From: Rhynchopus sp. YZ270_cl-10
Lineage: Eukaryota > Euglenozoa > Diplonemea > Diplonemida > Diplonemidae
Direction: 5' to 3'
DNA length: 64,000 nucleotides
NCBI GenBank assembly: GCA_964035575.1
Contig: OZ037896.1
Span: 992,001 to 1,056,000, forward strand
Shown here: positions 23,221-33,159 of the stretch, piece after piece
Layout: each line of letters begins with the position of its first letter
How positions within the stretch are numbered: position 1 is the stretch's first letter
Made by a program: the position numbers and the translations under genes
Notes under the pieces: generated by a model
Databases searched by the model: none
Seen by the model: only the letters and a program-made list of their open reading frames with translations
Told to the model about the DNA's origin: nothing

Positions 23221-23270
23221 TTGAAAACTTGGTTTGTATCAGTGCAGACACGAGGATGAGCTCCACCATT
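23221..23270 (+). repeat. S1 short repeat, GAGGATGA variant
   Basis: Carries ACACGAGGATGAGCTCCACC. This variant differs from the AGAGTGTGCTCC variant in the middle of the 3' hairpin. Confidence 0.65.
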
Positions 23271-23452
23271 TATATATTTTTTTCTTTGATAAATTGTTGG
23301 AGTAGTGGAGTTCCCTCGGTTTGTGTTGCCACAGTTGTGCAATCTCCACTCCACTTTTTTGGGAGAAAAAAAAAACACACATCTCTGCAACGTTTTGCAA
23401 GACGCTTCAATTATTTGGGTACACAAAAATAAAACAAAAAAATATTGTGAAC

Positions 23453-24418
23453 CTAATGGAACAATGCTGGACGCATCATCGACGGTTCTTCGATGTCGCT
23501 GTCCTGCTCTGCACCGTGCTTGGCGAGAAGGAGCATTGCCGATTGACGTTGGTTACGCCGAGCGATATCCATCACAGAGAGCCCCGCCTTTGTGCAGGCA
23601 CGCACATTGGCACCACGCTCACAGAGCAGCGACACCACTTTTTTATGCCCTGCGCGCACTGCAAGCATCAGGCTTGTCTCCCCGTGGGGAGTCACAGCGT
23701 TTACCTTTGCCGCGCGATCCAACAACATGACACAGACTTGAAGATCTCCATTCCATGCCGCATACATCAATGCCGTCCAGCCGCTCTCATCCGCAACATT
23801 CGCCCGCACCCCTTTCGCGCAAAGCATTCGGCTGATCTCGGTGTGCCCTTCCCTCACTGCAATCAATAGGGTCTCTCCCCACGACATATTCCTTGAAGAA
23901 CACTCCAATAAATGCCGCACCACATGGGTGTGCCCAACGTGCGCGGCATAATCGAGAGGCGTACATCCTTCGTTGTCTGCAAAGCTGATATCTGCTCCGC
24001 AGCTTAACAATGCACGGCAGGTTCCTAATTGACCTGCTCTGCAGGAAAGAGCGAGCGCAGTGCGTCCCGATACATCTACTTCGTCTACGTTAACTCCAGC
24101 AAGAACCAGAAGATTACACGCCTCCACTTGACCTCGAGAAGCGGCAGAGCGAAGCGAGGACCCTGAAATATGAATGCCCGCATCACGCAGTTCGTGCATT
24201 GCATTGTCTCGCTGGCTCCGTTCTGTCGTCTGCGTCTTGATGTGCGCTACCTCCTCCGACTCCAGCGAGCCCCTAGAATGGCACGACGAACTCCCTAGAG
24301 GAGAGTCAGGCACCCCCTCTTCAGCAGGAGACACCTCACGCACCGCGACAGTCAGACGCAGAAGGGTCTCCCGATCGAGCACGCCAATCACATCCTTAAG
24401 ACATCCCATAGCAACCAT
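23453..24418 (-). CDS. ankyrin-repeat protein
   Basis: A 321-residue protein. About seven ankyrin repeats run from residue 85 to 305; the clearest are GWTALMYAAWNGDLQVCVML (213 on) and GETSLMLAVRAGHKKVVSLL (246 on), with G.TPL.YA...GH at 151. The first ~80 residues are Ser/Glu-rich and unlike ankyrin. There is no enzymatic domain, membrane segment or signal peptide, so a soluble protein-binding adaptor is the plain reading. The frame stays open 39 codons farther upstream, but I chose the ATG at 24,418 because a strong pyrimidine tract ending CCCCCCTTTAG lies 25 bases before it and would be the leader acceptor; the upstream frame codes for that tract. Confidence 0.85.
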   Translation of the reverse strand: MVAMGCLKDVIGVLDRETLLRLTVAVREVSPAEEGVPDSPLGSSSCHSRGSLESEEVAHIKTQTTERSQRDNAMHELRDAGIHISGSSLRSAASRGQVEACNLLVLAGVNVDEVDVSGRTALALSCRAGQLGTCRALLSCGADISFADNEGCTPLDYAAHVGHTHVVRHLLECSSRNMSWGETLLIAVREGHTEISRMLCAKGVRANVADESGWTALMYAAWNGDLQVCVMLLDRAAKVNAVTPHGETSLMLAVRAGHKKVVSLLCERGANVRACTKAGLSVMDIARRNQRQSAMLLLAKHGAEQDSDIEEPSMMRPALFH

Positions 24419-24493
24419 ACTGTCAAATGGGAGAATAGGGGACCTAAAGGGGGGAGAGGTGATGAGAAAGAGAGGGTGGGGGAAAAAAATCTT

Positions 24494-24562
24494 TAGTGTG
24501 GCCGACGACCCCAAAATAGCAGAAAGTAGCACCACAATAGCACCCCCCTTTCAGCCACACCA
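24494..24562. mobile_element. small GTGTGGC-ended MITE, copy 1
   Basis: The ends AGTGTGGC / GCCACACCA are inverted. The inside is a series of AATAGCA-like units and a C tract. A close relative at 33,068-33,150 has the same orientation. This copy starts 76 bp upstream of the ankyrin gene's ATG. Confidence 0.65.
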
Positions 24563-24565
24563 ATC

Positions 24566-24657
24566 TTGATTTTGAAATGCAAAATCCCTTCTCCGTGAAG
24601 TGTACAACCAACCATGCGGTCCTACATTCCATTTTTTTTTGAGGTCGACATCTGAAC
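24566..24657 (+). repeat. S4 repeat, degenerate, joined to S2
   Basis: A shortened S4 (TTGAAATGCAAAATCCC ... CATCTGAA) runs straight into an S2 hairpin (CCTAAGATTCTCACGCTTAG) without a spacer. Confidence 0.6.
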
Positions 24658-24856
24658 CTAAGATTCTCACGCTTAGTCATTTAGAAGTGAATAGAAAAGA
24701 AGAAAAGAAGGGGGGGAGAAGGTAACTGGGAACGATTTGTTATTTCTTATTTATTTCATTTTTTTCCGTTCTAAAAATATATATGAGGATGGTCCCCCCT
24801 TTTCCATTTTCTTGGTGTATAAACCTTAAGAATTGAGTGAACTCTAAGGAAATGTG

Positions 24857-24965
24857 TCTTGAAATTCAATAACCCTCTCTCCTGACAGTGTACCCTTGGT
24901 GTGTCACCAGAACACATGGGAGGGGGTAGACCCGCAACCAGGATTTCCCTACAAATCCCTTTCGA
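24857..24965 (+). repeat. S4 repeat, strongly diverged
   Basis: Recognisable from TTGAAATTCAATAACCCTCT, CAGTGTACCC and the later CCGCAACCAGG and CCCTTTCGAGG. It is the most diverged S4 copy listed. Confidence 0.5.
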
Positions 24966-24993
24966 GGAAAGGCGGGTACCGGGACCCTGCTGA

Positions 24994-25100
24994 CTACACG
25001 ACAGTGAAGTAAGTTACAATACATGCGAAGTTACGAAAAACTGTTACATGTAAATTACATGTAACTTCATATGTAATGAAACAGTTACATGTAAAACCTG
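24994..25100. repeat. Foldback of the CGACGGTGAAGT family
   Basis: Starts ACTACACGACAGTGAAGTAA and continues into nested GTTACATGTAA palindromes. The upstream flank GGTACCGGGACCC resembles the outer arm of the 4,985-5,490 foldback. Confidence 0.55.
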
Positions 25101-25562
25101 TATACAGCAGTGTTATTTAAACAAAATAATAAAAGATGAAAACTTGAAAGATGAAATAGGCCTCTCAGGCGCAGTGCATCTTTTCAAAAAGAAAAGAAAA
25201 ATTGTTAACAAACTAAACAGAAACAAAAGCTTATGAGATGAACCTAAGCCTCTCTGTGCTCAGTCACTTAATGCAATGATGCCCTCCCCCCAGCGTTTCA
25301 ATAGACAGATACATTATAGAGAACGTTTGGAAGAAAGAAACCACTGTCCAATAAAAATCTTTTTAACACCAGTGTGATCGAAAGTTGGGGAGTTTTTTTT
25401 TTGTTTTTTTTATCATTCGCAGCAGACCCTTCTTTTAAAAACAACCGAAATATAAAAAAAGCAAAAGAGGGGGAAAACTGCATACTTTACAAAAATTCTT
25501 CCAAAAGAGAATTAAAAAAAAAAGGAGCGAAGTTTCCCCTTCCCCCCTCTCCCTTTCCCCAA

Positions 25563-27998
25563 TTATTTAAACTTCCGTTTTGAACGGATTCTTATCCGCC
25601 CGCCTTTCTTTGCTTGGGCAGGGGTGATTCCGAACTTATTAAGATTCATCCCAGCATGCTCAACACGATTGAGATATTTTCGGGTCAACACCAGAACTGA
25701 CTCTGTCACATTCTCCTGCATTTTGTACGACACGGGGGTGCCTCCGAGGGGGTAGTGCCCATCTTTTTGCGCAGCCTTCCCTTTACTGGTATGCGTTGTG
25801 AAGGTGTACAACCCGTATACCGGGACACGAAGGAAGGCTTGAAACCAGGCGTGCGTTATCTCCACCTCTACAGGCAATGGATCAGCGTAGACATGAGCTC
25901 CTATCCATGCAAAGGTTAATGTGACACGAGGATTTGTGTTGCATCGTCCCGTGGTATTAACCCATAGAGGCTTCACCACAGTGCCAGCTACCTTTGAAAT
26001 GAAGCAGGACACTGATAGGCGGAACCCTTTGTCATATGGCGCAGTGCCCTGGAGAGACGCACGGAGCTGCCCTTCTGGGACCTGGTTTCCAATGAGAATT
26101 GCGCGGAAGGCGAGCGCGATTTCGGTCAACCCTAGGTTCGCTTGGTGCAGCCACAAATTCTTTTCTCTCCCAAAATCTTCCGCATCGCGTTCAAATAGAG
26201 ATACCGGGGTGATTCCGATACACAAAAACGGAAATTTTCCTCTCAACTCCGCCAACCCATCGCGATACAACGATGCAAAGCGTGCCAACGTTGTACCCTG
26301 CGCAAAGTCTTTATAACCAATCGAAATAAACACACAGGTATCGTTTTGGCTGATTTGATTCACTTCAGACGCGATAATCGATTGAAACGCAGTTGAGGCA
26401 ATAAACTCCACGTCTAACGCACCGTGGTACAGCTTTTTGGTAACGTTCGACGCAAAGGTTGCAAAGAGCTCATCCGGCGCAACCGTTAAAGAGTTGTAGT
26501 CCACAATGAAGACTGCCTTTGTGTGATTATCCCTTATCCATACGGGCTGCGGAACGTTTCGCTTCATTGGCAGCAAAACGTTCGCTACCCTAGAATAGTC
26601 TGTCCCTGTAATGACCTCAAGGCTTTTATCTGCGATGTCGAACGCCCTATCCGCAATCCCAGTTGTATCCTTCTCAGGTACAGAACGGTATGGAGAGTCT
26701 ATTGCTCGCACTTCTCTGACATAGTACCGTACGTTCACGATACGTGTGTTCTTTTGGAGGAATACTGTGTTTTGCAGGTGGCTGTCGCTCTGGGTGACCC
26801 GGTCCGTGCATTTTATGGAAACAGTGTTGTCCGCGGTGGTCTCAGTACTGCACGATTTGAAGCGAGAAAAGGTGATTGAAAATGGAGTAGGGGAAACAAC
26901 AAAGAGCTTGCCTTGGGTTTGTATCTTTACATAAAACCGGGAATTTTTTAAACAGCTTTCATCGTATAGCGGGGAGGTGAAGTTCGGCACAAAAACAAAC
27001 CCTAATAAACTGAAATTCCCGCACGTCGTTGACGCTAGATGCCCTTCTTCAACATCCAGCCGAGAGGAGGTGTACCGCACTGCAGTGGATGCGTCTACAT
27101 GCATCAAATGGCGGTGCAGGACTTCCCCCATTAGGGCCCGCCCCTTGAGGTTGGGATGGCACACCCGGTCTTGAAAATAGGATTCTAAACGGGGGTGGCC
27201 TTTCTCTAGGTATTCATCGAGGAGCGCTTCACCAGAGAGAACAAAATTGCAGCGAAGAGTGGCCGCAATTTCAACGATCCCTGCGTTAGCGGTAGAGGTC
27301 CAGTCGTCGTAGAGATTGTCAAAGATGTGGCAGGGGTTGATGCTCATCAGATAGATAGGAATTTGGGGCTTAAATGCGCGAATCGTTCGAACAACCTCCC
27401 AGAGTAGTGCAATGTACGTCTGCGGCATACTCTGTTTCAAAGCATCATTAATCCCCATTTCAATAATAAAAACAGCAGACCCCTTCTCAATCTCATTCTG
27501 TATGACCTTCATCAAGTCATCTTTATACCAATCATACAAGGACTGCCCTGGCCGCAATTTTCTTGTAAAATTTCCTTCAAATCCGGAGTCATATAATAGA
27601 CGCGATGCGACCTCAATAAAGCTAGTATTCTCTAGGGTTTGTCCTTTGTCGTTTGCGGCGTCGGTTCCGATGCTATCTGCAAGAAGGGTACCTCTAACAA
27701 AATGCTTTTGTATACGGTAAGGCGGTAAATACGCGGGAATTATAATCTCTTTTAACTCCCCTGAAGGGGGTGGGGTGAGGATGATGTCGGTAGCAGGGCT
27801 GGTGTCCTCAGAGAGATCTGCTACCGTATTGGGTTGGCTTTGTGGTGTTGCGATGGTGAGAGGTGATGACGGTGGTGGTGGTGGTGCCTCATCGTCTAAC
27901 GGAGCTGCCACATGATGCCCTCCCTTCTCCCCTCGTATCGTCGACATCAGATAAACAGTCGGAACTGTCGCAATCAACATAACCAATGAATTTCGCAT
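25563..27998 (-). CDS. membrane-anchored SGNH-hydrolase-like protein
   Basis: An 811-residue protein. Residues 5-19 form a hydrophobic signal-anchor (LVMLIATVPTVYLM), followed by a Pro-rich stalk to about 85. Residues 100-300 look like an SGNH/GDSL esterase domain: Ser109 in LLADSIGTD, Asn184 in EMGINDA, and Asp277/His281 in DRVCHPN, the expected order of blocks I, III and V. Residues ~495-680 look like a second, degenerate copy (VFIVDYNSL, then VFISIGYKDF where GIND would be) without a clear catalytic histidine. SGNH domains in secreted or Golgi proteins often add or remove acetyl groups on glycans; substrate cannot be told. The frame is open a little farther upstream but lacks an earlier ATG; ATG 27,998 follows a splice acceptor (T10AAATTCCAG) by 35 bases. 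Confidence 0.75.
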   Translation of the reverse strand: MRNSLVMLIATVPTVYLMSTIRGEKGGHHVAAPLDDEAPPPPPSSPLTIATPQSQPNTVADLSEDTSPATDIILTPPPSGELKEIIIPAYLPPYRIQKHFVRGTLLADSIGTDAANDKGQTLENTSFIEVASRLLYDSGFEGNFTRKLRPGQSLYDWYKDDLMKVIQNEIEKGSAVFIIEMGINDALKQSMPQTYIALLWEVVRTIRAFKPQIPIYLMSINPCHIFDNLYDDWTSTANAGIVEIAATLRCNFVLSGEALLDEYLEKGHPRLESYFQDRVCHPNLKGRALMGEVLHRHLMHVDASTAVRYTSSRLDVEEGHLASTTCGNFSLLGFVFVPNFTSPLYDESCLKNSRFYVKIQTQGKLFVVSPTPFSITFSRFKSCSTETTADNTVSIKCTDRVTQSDSHLQNTVFLQKNTRIVNVRYYVREVRAIDSPYRSVPEKDTTGIADRAFDIADKSLEVITGTDYSRVANVLLPMKRNVPQPVWIRDNHTKAVFIVDYNSLTVAPDELFATFASNVTKKLYHGALDVEFIASTAFQSIIASEVNQISQNDTCVFISIGYKDFAQGTTLARFASLYRDGLAELRGKFPFLCIGITPVSLFERDAEDFGREKNLWLHQANLGLTEIALAFRAILIGNQVPEGQLRASLQGTAPYDKGFRLSVSCFISKVAGTVVKPLWVNTTGRCNTNPRVTLTFAWIGAHVYADPLPVEVEITHAWFQAFLRVPVYGLYTFTTHTSKGKAAQKDGHYPLGGTPVSYKMQENVTESVLVLTRKYLNRVEHAGMNLNKFGITPAQAKKGGRIRIRSKRKFK

Positions 27999-28841
27999 AG
28001 TACACCCCAGAGGCTTCACCCAAACAGAGTTTGCTGGAATTTAAAAAAAAAAGGAAATCAAAAAAAAATGGAAGAATAAAATATTAAAAAAGGGGAGAGA
28101 GAGGAGAAGTTTGAGAAAGAGGAATGTGTAATGGCAAAAGGGGGGGAGAGGAGAGGGGATATTTTGCCTGGAAATTGCGTGGTTTTTTTAGAGGGGGGAG
28201 AGAAGATTATTGAGAAGAAGGAAAAGGAAGAGAAATATCGTAGAACTGATCTTGATAATAAATAAATAAAAATGTGTGTTTCGTTGAAACGCAGCCAATT
28301 GATTCGATTGGAAAGGATTCAAGAAATACTAATAATACATGATCTGAACGTTGGCTTTCTTTTTGGGTATAGTTTCTTAATGCACTACGTGTCAGGAAGG
28401 GGGGAAAAAATTGCTATTTTTTTTTTTTTTTTTGATGCGGTTCTAGAAAGAGAGAGAGAGAGAGAGAGAGAGAAAGAGGGGTAAGGCAGTAGGCAAGAAG
28501 GGAGGGGGGAAAACCGGGGAGGGACTCTAGCCACAATGTAGCAGATTCAAATACAATAACAGTGAAAAGCAAAAAAAAAAACCACACAACTCACGTCATT
28601 TTTACTTCCTACTGTCATTTGTATAACCCCCCCGCCACCTTTTTTTTTACCTCTCTCTTTTCTCAGTCAAAATTATTTTTTGAGCAGCTTTTATTCAGTG
28701 CGTTTATCTTCCTTTTTTTAGGTAAGTTTGAGTGCAAACGAATACTATAAGCAAAGAGTAGTTGAAACGTGCTAAAAAAAACGCAGCTCATGTCGAGCTC
28801 ATGCAAAGGTAAACAAAAAAAGCCTCAAACGCTCTTTTTCT
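27999..28841. other. spacer between the SGNH and XRN-like genes
   Basis: Purine-rich filler, an AG microsatellite (28,446-28,475), and near 28,755-28,812 a short repeat with TAGTTGAAACGTGCT and an inverted GAGCTCATG that recurs at 60,920-60,962. No gene is visible. Confidence 0.6.
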
Positions 28842-30674
28842 TCATCCTATAGACCCCCCATCTGCCCCCTCTGAGATCTCCTCTTGTCCTTCTCCCCGTT
28901 CAGAAGCGCTGCTCTCAAGGGAGACATCCGCCCACGCTGCCAGCACCACCAACAACACCGACACACAGGCGAGCTTTCTCCAGGAAAACCCGGGGCCTTT
29001 TGCACCTCCCTGCCTCTCCTCCTCCCCCTCCTCCTCCCCTTCCCCCACATCCATCACCACAACAGATGCAGACCCAACACCAAAGAACGGTGTCGCCACC
29101 TTCGACCCCTTCCAGCATGCGGTATACGAAGAGCACAGCGGTGCCGGCAGGTCTGCGGAGAGTTCTGTGACTGTACTATTCTTTTCAGGGCAGAAATGGT
29201 AGTGGGTTTGCTTTGGTCCACCTTTTTGCCCTTTTTTCCCTTTTACTGCAGAAGACGCGATATCAGCAACTTCGCGAACATCAGAAGAAGGGTTATTCAG
29301 AACCGAATGATACGGGGTCAACCTATCTACAACAGCATTGGGGAGAAAGCTTTTAAATGCGTGAGGAGGAAGAACTGCGGCTAAGTGCGCCTGCGGTGAG
29401 AGGAACGACTCCCCTTCGGTGTTCGCATGCACCACCGCCAGCCCTTCTAAATACATATCCTCCTCATCTATCGCAACAGAGAGCTTTTTGAGATATGCAT
29501 TCAACTCCGCAAAACTCACCCCTTGCCCATCCAGCACTTCATCATAGCTTGGGGTTACCCCTGTCACCATGCTTGCATGGTTTGAAAGAAGCGCGCGAAG
29601 TACACCTTTTACGCTCCCCCCTCCTCCTCCTCCCCCTCCTCCTCCGGGTTTCGCCTTTTTCTTCTTTGTGGTGTTCACGACGGTTCCTTTCAAAATTTTT
29701 CGGAATGTAGTATGATTCAGAGCTATGCGCAAAGAGTCGTCTGATAGCGAAAGAGAAATAAGGGAAGAATGAGGAGACCGGGCCTTAAGTTGAAGATATG
29801 TCGACCAGGTCGCTTCGGGGTCGTACTCTGAAATAGGCGGAAGACAGTCGGTACCACGGAGGGTTTGCAAAAAGAGAAAGTCGTATTTCAATGCTAACAA
29901 CGTCTCGGAGAAGGAAGGAATCTTTATTTCATCTTTCGAAACAGAAGATTTTGGAGTATTAACAAACATTGGAGATCCTCCATTGTTGACAACACTTTTA
30001 ATTCTGTTGATCGAAGCAAGAAATGAGAGGAGTATGTCTCCAATATGAAGGACTTCTCGGGTGTCCAACGATTTGAGGATCGCAACATTAAATAAAAATG
30101 GTTGTGCAACAATAGAAAGCACCAAATCATGGTCCGGGCTTACAATACAAACCCGCGAGGTAGAAAGCAACTCACCACTTCCATGCAAACCCCGCAGCCA
30201 TCGTATGACTTTGCTTTCCCCTTCTCCCCTTGCGTCTGCGTCGGAAACCGTTATGTGCATTGCCCCTTCACATATCTTTGCAACATACTCCTTCACTGCC
30301 GTTAACGCCCGCCCCATAAAGGAAGTCCCTGGGGATAAATGGAGTCTCGACAGCTGCAGGCCATTCAATGCGTATCGTGCTCGCCGTTCACGTTGTTGGG
30401 TGAGCTTTCCGATTGGAGGCGGACCATCTGCGAAAAGGCCAATATGAATAGGTACCGGGGAAGAGGTAAGTGTAATCCTTAAAATCTCCTCCAGCTTCAG
30501 CAAAAGCACCCGGATCACCTCCCCCTCATCCGAGGAGAGCTCGCAGGCACTGTGCAACAGCGGGTTCAGCTCGACAGCGAGCACATCAATAGCAGCTCCA
30601 CACCCCTCCTCTGCACGGCCAACACAATGCGGGTATGCCTTATTCAAATATTGCCGTACGCCAGGGATACCCAT
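28842..30674 (-). CDS. XRN-family 5'-3' exoribonuclease-like protein with C-terminal membrane segment
   Basis: A 610-residue protein with the N-terminal XRN domain: MGIPGVRQYL at the start, Asp30, FADGPPP (Asp83), KLTQQRERRARYA (90-102), SPGTSFM (114-120), ARGEGESKV (Glu151, Glu153), SPDHDLV (Asp181, Asp183) and YDFLFLQTLRGTDCLPP (264-280, Asp276). These cover the acidic residues that bind the two metals in XRN1/XRN2. It is shorter than XRN1 and XRN2 and has a poly-Gly tract (344-353) where the conserved region is broken. Near the C-terminus residues 567-584 are hydrophobic, then about 26 mostly acidic residues follow: a tail-anchor pattern, unusual for XRN proteins. Expected role is 5'-3' RNA decay, here perhaps at a membrane. 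The leader acceptor TATTTTAG ends 9 bases before the ATG. Confidence 0.8.
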   Translation of the reverse strand: MGIPGVRQYLNKAYPHCVGRAEEGCGAAIDVLAVELNPLLHSACELSSDEGEVIRVLLLKLEEILRITLTSSPVPIHIGLFADGPPPIGKLTQQRERRARYALNGLQLSRLHLSPGTSFMGRALTAVKEYVAKICEGAMHITVSDADARGEGESKVIRWLRGLHGSGELLSTSRVCIVSPDHDLVLSIVAQPFLFNVAILKSLDTREVLHIGDILLSFLASINRIKSVVNNGGSPMFVNTPKSSVSKDEIKIPSFSETLLALKYDFLFLQTLRGTDCLPPISEYDPEATWSTYLQLKARSPHSSLISLSLSDDSLRIALNHTTFRKILKGTVVNTTKKKKAKPGGGGGGGGGGSVKGVLRALLSNHASMVTGVTPSYDEVLDGQGVSFAELNAYLKKLSVAIDEEDMYLEGLAVVHANTEGESFLSPQAHLAAVLPPHAFKSFLPNAVVDRLTPYHSVLNNPSSDVREVADIASSAVKGKKGQKGGPKQTHYHFCPEKNSTVTELSADLPAPLCSSYTACWKGSKVATPFFGVGSASVVVMDVGEGEEEGEEERQGGAKGPGFSWRKLACVSVLLVVLAAWADVSLESSASERGEGQEEISEGADGGSIG

Positions 30675-32325
30675 TTTTTCCCCCTAAAATATCACAAAAA
30701 ACGCCGTTTTTTTCCCCCCAAACCCACCTGCTGTGATAGAGAGATTAAAGGGGGAGAAGATACGGTGGAAGAGCGGTAATAAGCGTAATAGCCTGAAGCG
30801 GTTTTTTCTTTTTTTCTTTTTTCTTCGTTTTTTTTTTGTCATCTTGCAAATAATAGAGCCGCAGCAAAATAGCGGGTGGCAGGTACAGTAATGTCATAAT
30901 TAATACACTGTTAATTAGTGAATTCGTCAATCAGGCGGAATCCTTTATTTTATTTGGGTGGTACCTTTTTGCTACCCATTCTCATCAAATACCCATTTTT
31001 TTTCAAAATAATTTTTCCACACGATTATGACGATTTCATTAATTATGGATCCACTAAAGGGTTTAAACTGTACGGTTCAAAAAAATAGGAAAAGTTTTGG
31101 GAAGATGATCCTAAGCCTCTCTTGTGCTCAGTCACCTTGGGTGGAAAAGAGGAGGGGAATTGGTCAATGGTGTATGTATTGTGAGTTGCTCCCTTCTGGT
31201 GGTAAAAATAAAATTACATCAGAAAACGAGAAAAAAGAAAACACAACACAGAATCAACATTTAGGTGACATACATAAAATAAAAATTTGAATGGATGGAT
31301 GTGTCTTTATACACAAAAATATTCATCCCTTTTTTTGAAAAAGGGAAAAAAAAAAAAAAAAAAACGGATGTTTTGAAAATATAACACCTTAGAGGTTACA
31401 CCAAAAATACCTCCTCAATTCGAATTAATTGAAGAAACAAAACATAGTTTGCAAGATAAACATAAGTCTCTCGTGTTTAATCACCTCAGAAAAACTATTT
31501 TCTACCCGGAGGGTCTTTTTTTTTTGCCTCACCGGATAGAAGATCTTTCTTGAGGAAAATAAAAACCTTGACTTAAATGAGAAGAGGTTGGAGGAGATGG
31601 GGGTGCAGGGACAAAAACGACCACAAAATGAAAGGCTGTCTCAAAAAAAAATTTTTGTTTTTACAGATTATTTTACTTTCCCACCCCACTTTGATAGCAA
31701 AGGTGGGGGAGAAGGGAAAGGTTGCTGTAAGCCGCTTGCCTAGTCAACAAAAGACTGGACTATGATCCTAAGCCTCTCAATGCTTGATAGGATCACCTTG
31801 GGGGGGGATTTTTTAGAATAAGTAAAAGAAATAAATTTCGTTTTATTTAAACCAAAGAGGCACTCCGTATCCAAAGGGGGGGGGGATGTAGGACCACCTG
31901 GGGGGAAGTGGGGAGAGAAAAGGGGTATCAGCTATTTTTTTGAAAAATGCAAGCCTACAAAGGGGGGTTAAAAACCTGTATGGCGCAAAGTTGATACTAG
32001 ATCAAAAAAAGAAAAACGTTTGCAAAAAGAAAAAGTATTTCAACATATTCATTCAGTACATTGAAAAGGCGTAGGTATAGTAATCAAAAATGTTACCATC
32101 TTTTAGGAGAAAAAAAAAATAGAAAACGACTTCAGGATGAAATAAAGAAACCACTTCGCTTATCGCAAAAGGCTTTGTGAATTTTTCACTGCAGACTATG
32201 AGGTATGGTGGTAGTGAAAAAAAAACCCCCCAAGCCGCTGAAAGCGGATATACACCATCCATCGTTTTTCCATTTATATTCGGCAATGCTTGATGACAAA
32301 AAAAAATTCTTTTTTTTTGCTTTTT
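30675..32325. other. gene-free spacer
   Basis: Holds three S2 hairpins (31,100; 31,452; 31,759), long A tracts and G-rich patches. It separates the XRN-like gene from the GrpB gene downstream on the plus map. Confidence 0.65.
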
Positions 32326-32913
32326 CTATGCAGCCTGCACCTTGCCCCATTCCTTCGATTCTTCAAGGAGCGCTTCTACAACCTTCTCTTTGTGGTTTTT
32401 GTAGGTAAACACTGGGTTCGGGTCGTTCCCGCTTGCTTCCACAATCTTAGCGCCTTCCAGCTTCACTTGAGCGTACCTTTTGAATGCCGATGGAGTTTCA
32501 GTCACATACTTCACAAATGTACGCATCTCGTTGGCAAAAGAGCACCCCTCAGGCACAACGTGGATCACCCCACGCCCCAGATGCCCTGGAGCACCTTCAC
32601 CCCCGAAGAACCAGATGTCCTCCTTATAGTGTGGTGCAGGCCCTCTGTGGTCAAAGCCGTTTTCTTTCATACGCAGAATTTGCTCTTCTGTTGGCGGCCA
32701 TGCGTTGACTTCGAGGAGAACATCGCATACTGGAGTTCCAGGAATGCCTGGAATAGCACTGCTCCCCATCCGAGCTACACGAACCACATTGTCCCCAAGC
32801 GCTGCCCGCAGACCTACCTCAAGCTTCGCAAACGCTGCAACAATACCCTCCTGGTTTACACCCTCTGTGCAAAATGGGTATCCCCCAAGCATAATCTCTT
32901 TGTCCGCTCCCAT
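32326..32913 (-). CDS. GrpB family (UPF0157) protein
   Basis: A 195-residue protein with the GrpB nucleotidyltransferase-like pattern: RMGSSAIPGIPGTPVCDVLLEV (residues 48-69), matching the family's H(V)GSTA(V)PGL...K...DI block, then RGVIHVVPEG, FANEMRTFVKYVTETPSAF, Y..VK and YKNHKEKVV. Bacterial and fungal members are sometimes fused to dephospho-CoA kinase; their own activity is not settled. It is full length and single-domain with no targeting signal. I start at ATG 32,913, not at an in-frame ATG 30 codons upstream, because CGGTTTTTACAG ends 19 bases before it and would be the leader acceptor. Confidence 0.85.
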   Translation of the reverse strand: MGADKEIMLGGYPFCTEGVNQEGIVAAFAKLEVGLRAALGDNVVRVARMGSSAIPGIPGTPVCDVLLEVNAWPPTEEQILRMKENGFDHRGPAPHYKEDIWFFGGEGAPGHLGRGVIHVVPEGCSFANEMRTFVKYVTETPSAFKRYAQVKLEGAKIVEASGNDPNPVFTYKNHKEKVVEALLEESKEWGKVQAA

Positions 32914-33067
32914 TGCTTTGTAATGTTTTTTCCTGTAAAAACCGGGGGAAATGCGGAGCGTTTGGCAGAAAGGTTGGGTAGGGTGGAGGAAAGCCCGAAA
33001 CATCTAAAGAGGGGGGATGAGGAGGGGGTTCTCTCTGGTTCAATTTAAAGAAAACAAAAAAAGGGGC

Positions 33068-33150
33068 TGGTGTGGCCGACCCAAAATAGCACAACATAGC
33101 ACAACATAGCACAAAATAGCACAAAATAGCACCCCCTTTCAGCCACACCA
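33068..33150. mobile_element. small GTGTGGC-ended MITE, copy 2
   Basis: The ends TGGTGTGGC / GCCACACCA are exact inverted repeats. Five AATAGCAC or CATAGCAC units lie in a row inside. It sits 155 bp upstream of the GrpB ATG in the same orientation as copy 1 upstream of the ankyrin gene. Confidence 0.7.
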
Positions 33151-33159
33151 AAGGGGATA

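Larger units (their letters stand above)
21646..23452. other. gene-free spacer downstream of the ankyrin gene
   Basis: Contains S2 (21,783), an inverted pair AAACATGGCT/AGCCATGTTT (22,198-22,252), S5 (22,498-22,555), two S7 copies (22,708-22,764; 23,287-23,352) and S1 (23,221-23,270). On the minus strand this is the 3' side of the ankyrin-repeat gene. Confidence 0.65.
24419..25562. other. spacer between the ankyrin and SGNH genes
   Basis: Holds a small MITE (24,494-24,562), two degenerate S4 repeats, two S2 hairpins and a CGACAGTGAAGT-family foldback. No gene is visible. Confidence 0.65.

Noticed and set aside
23453-24535. Upstream in-frame start for the ankyrin gene (24,535)
   Set aside because: The extra 39 codons translate a pyrimidine tract and splice-acceptor-like AG; the internal ATG at 24,418 is better placed.
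32290-33048. A 252-codon plus-strand frame over the GrpB gene
   Set aside because: The minus frame has the GrpB signature and a good start context; the plus frame has no recognisable motif.
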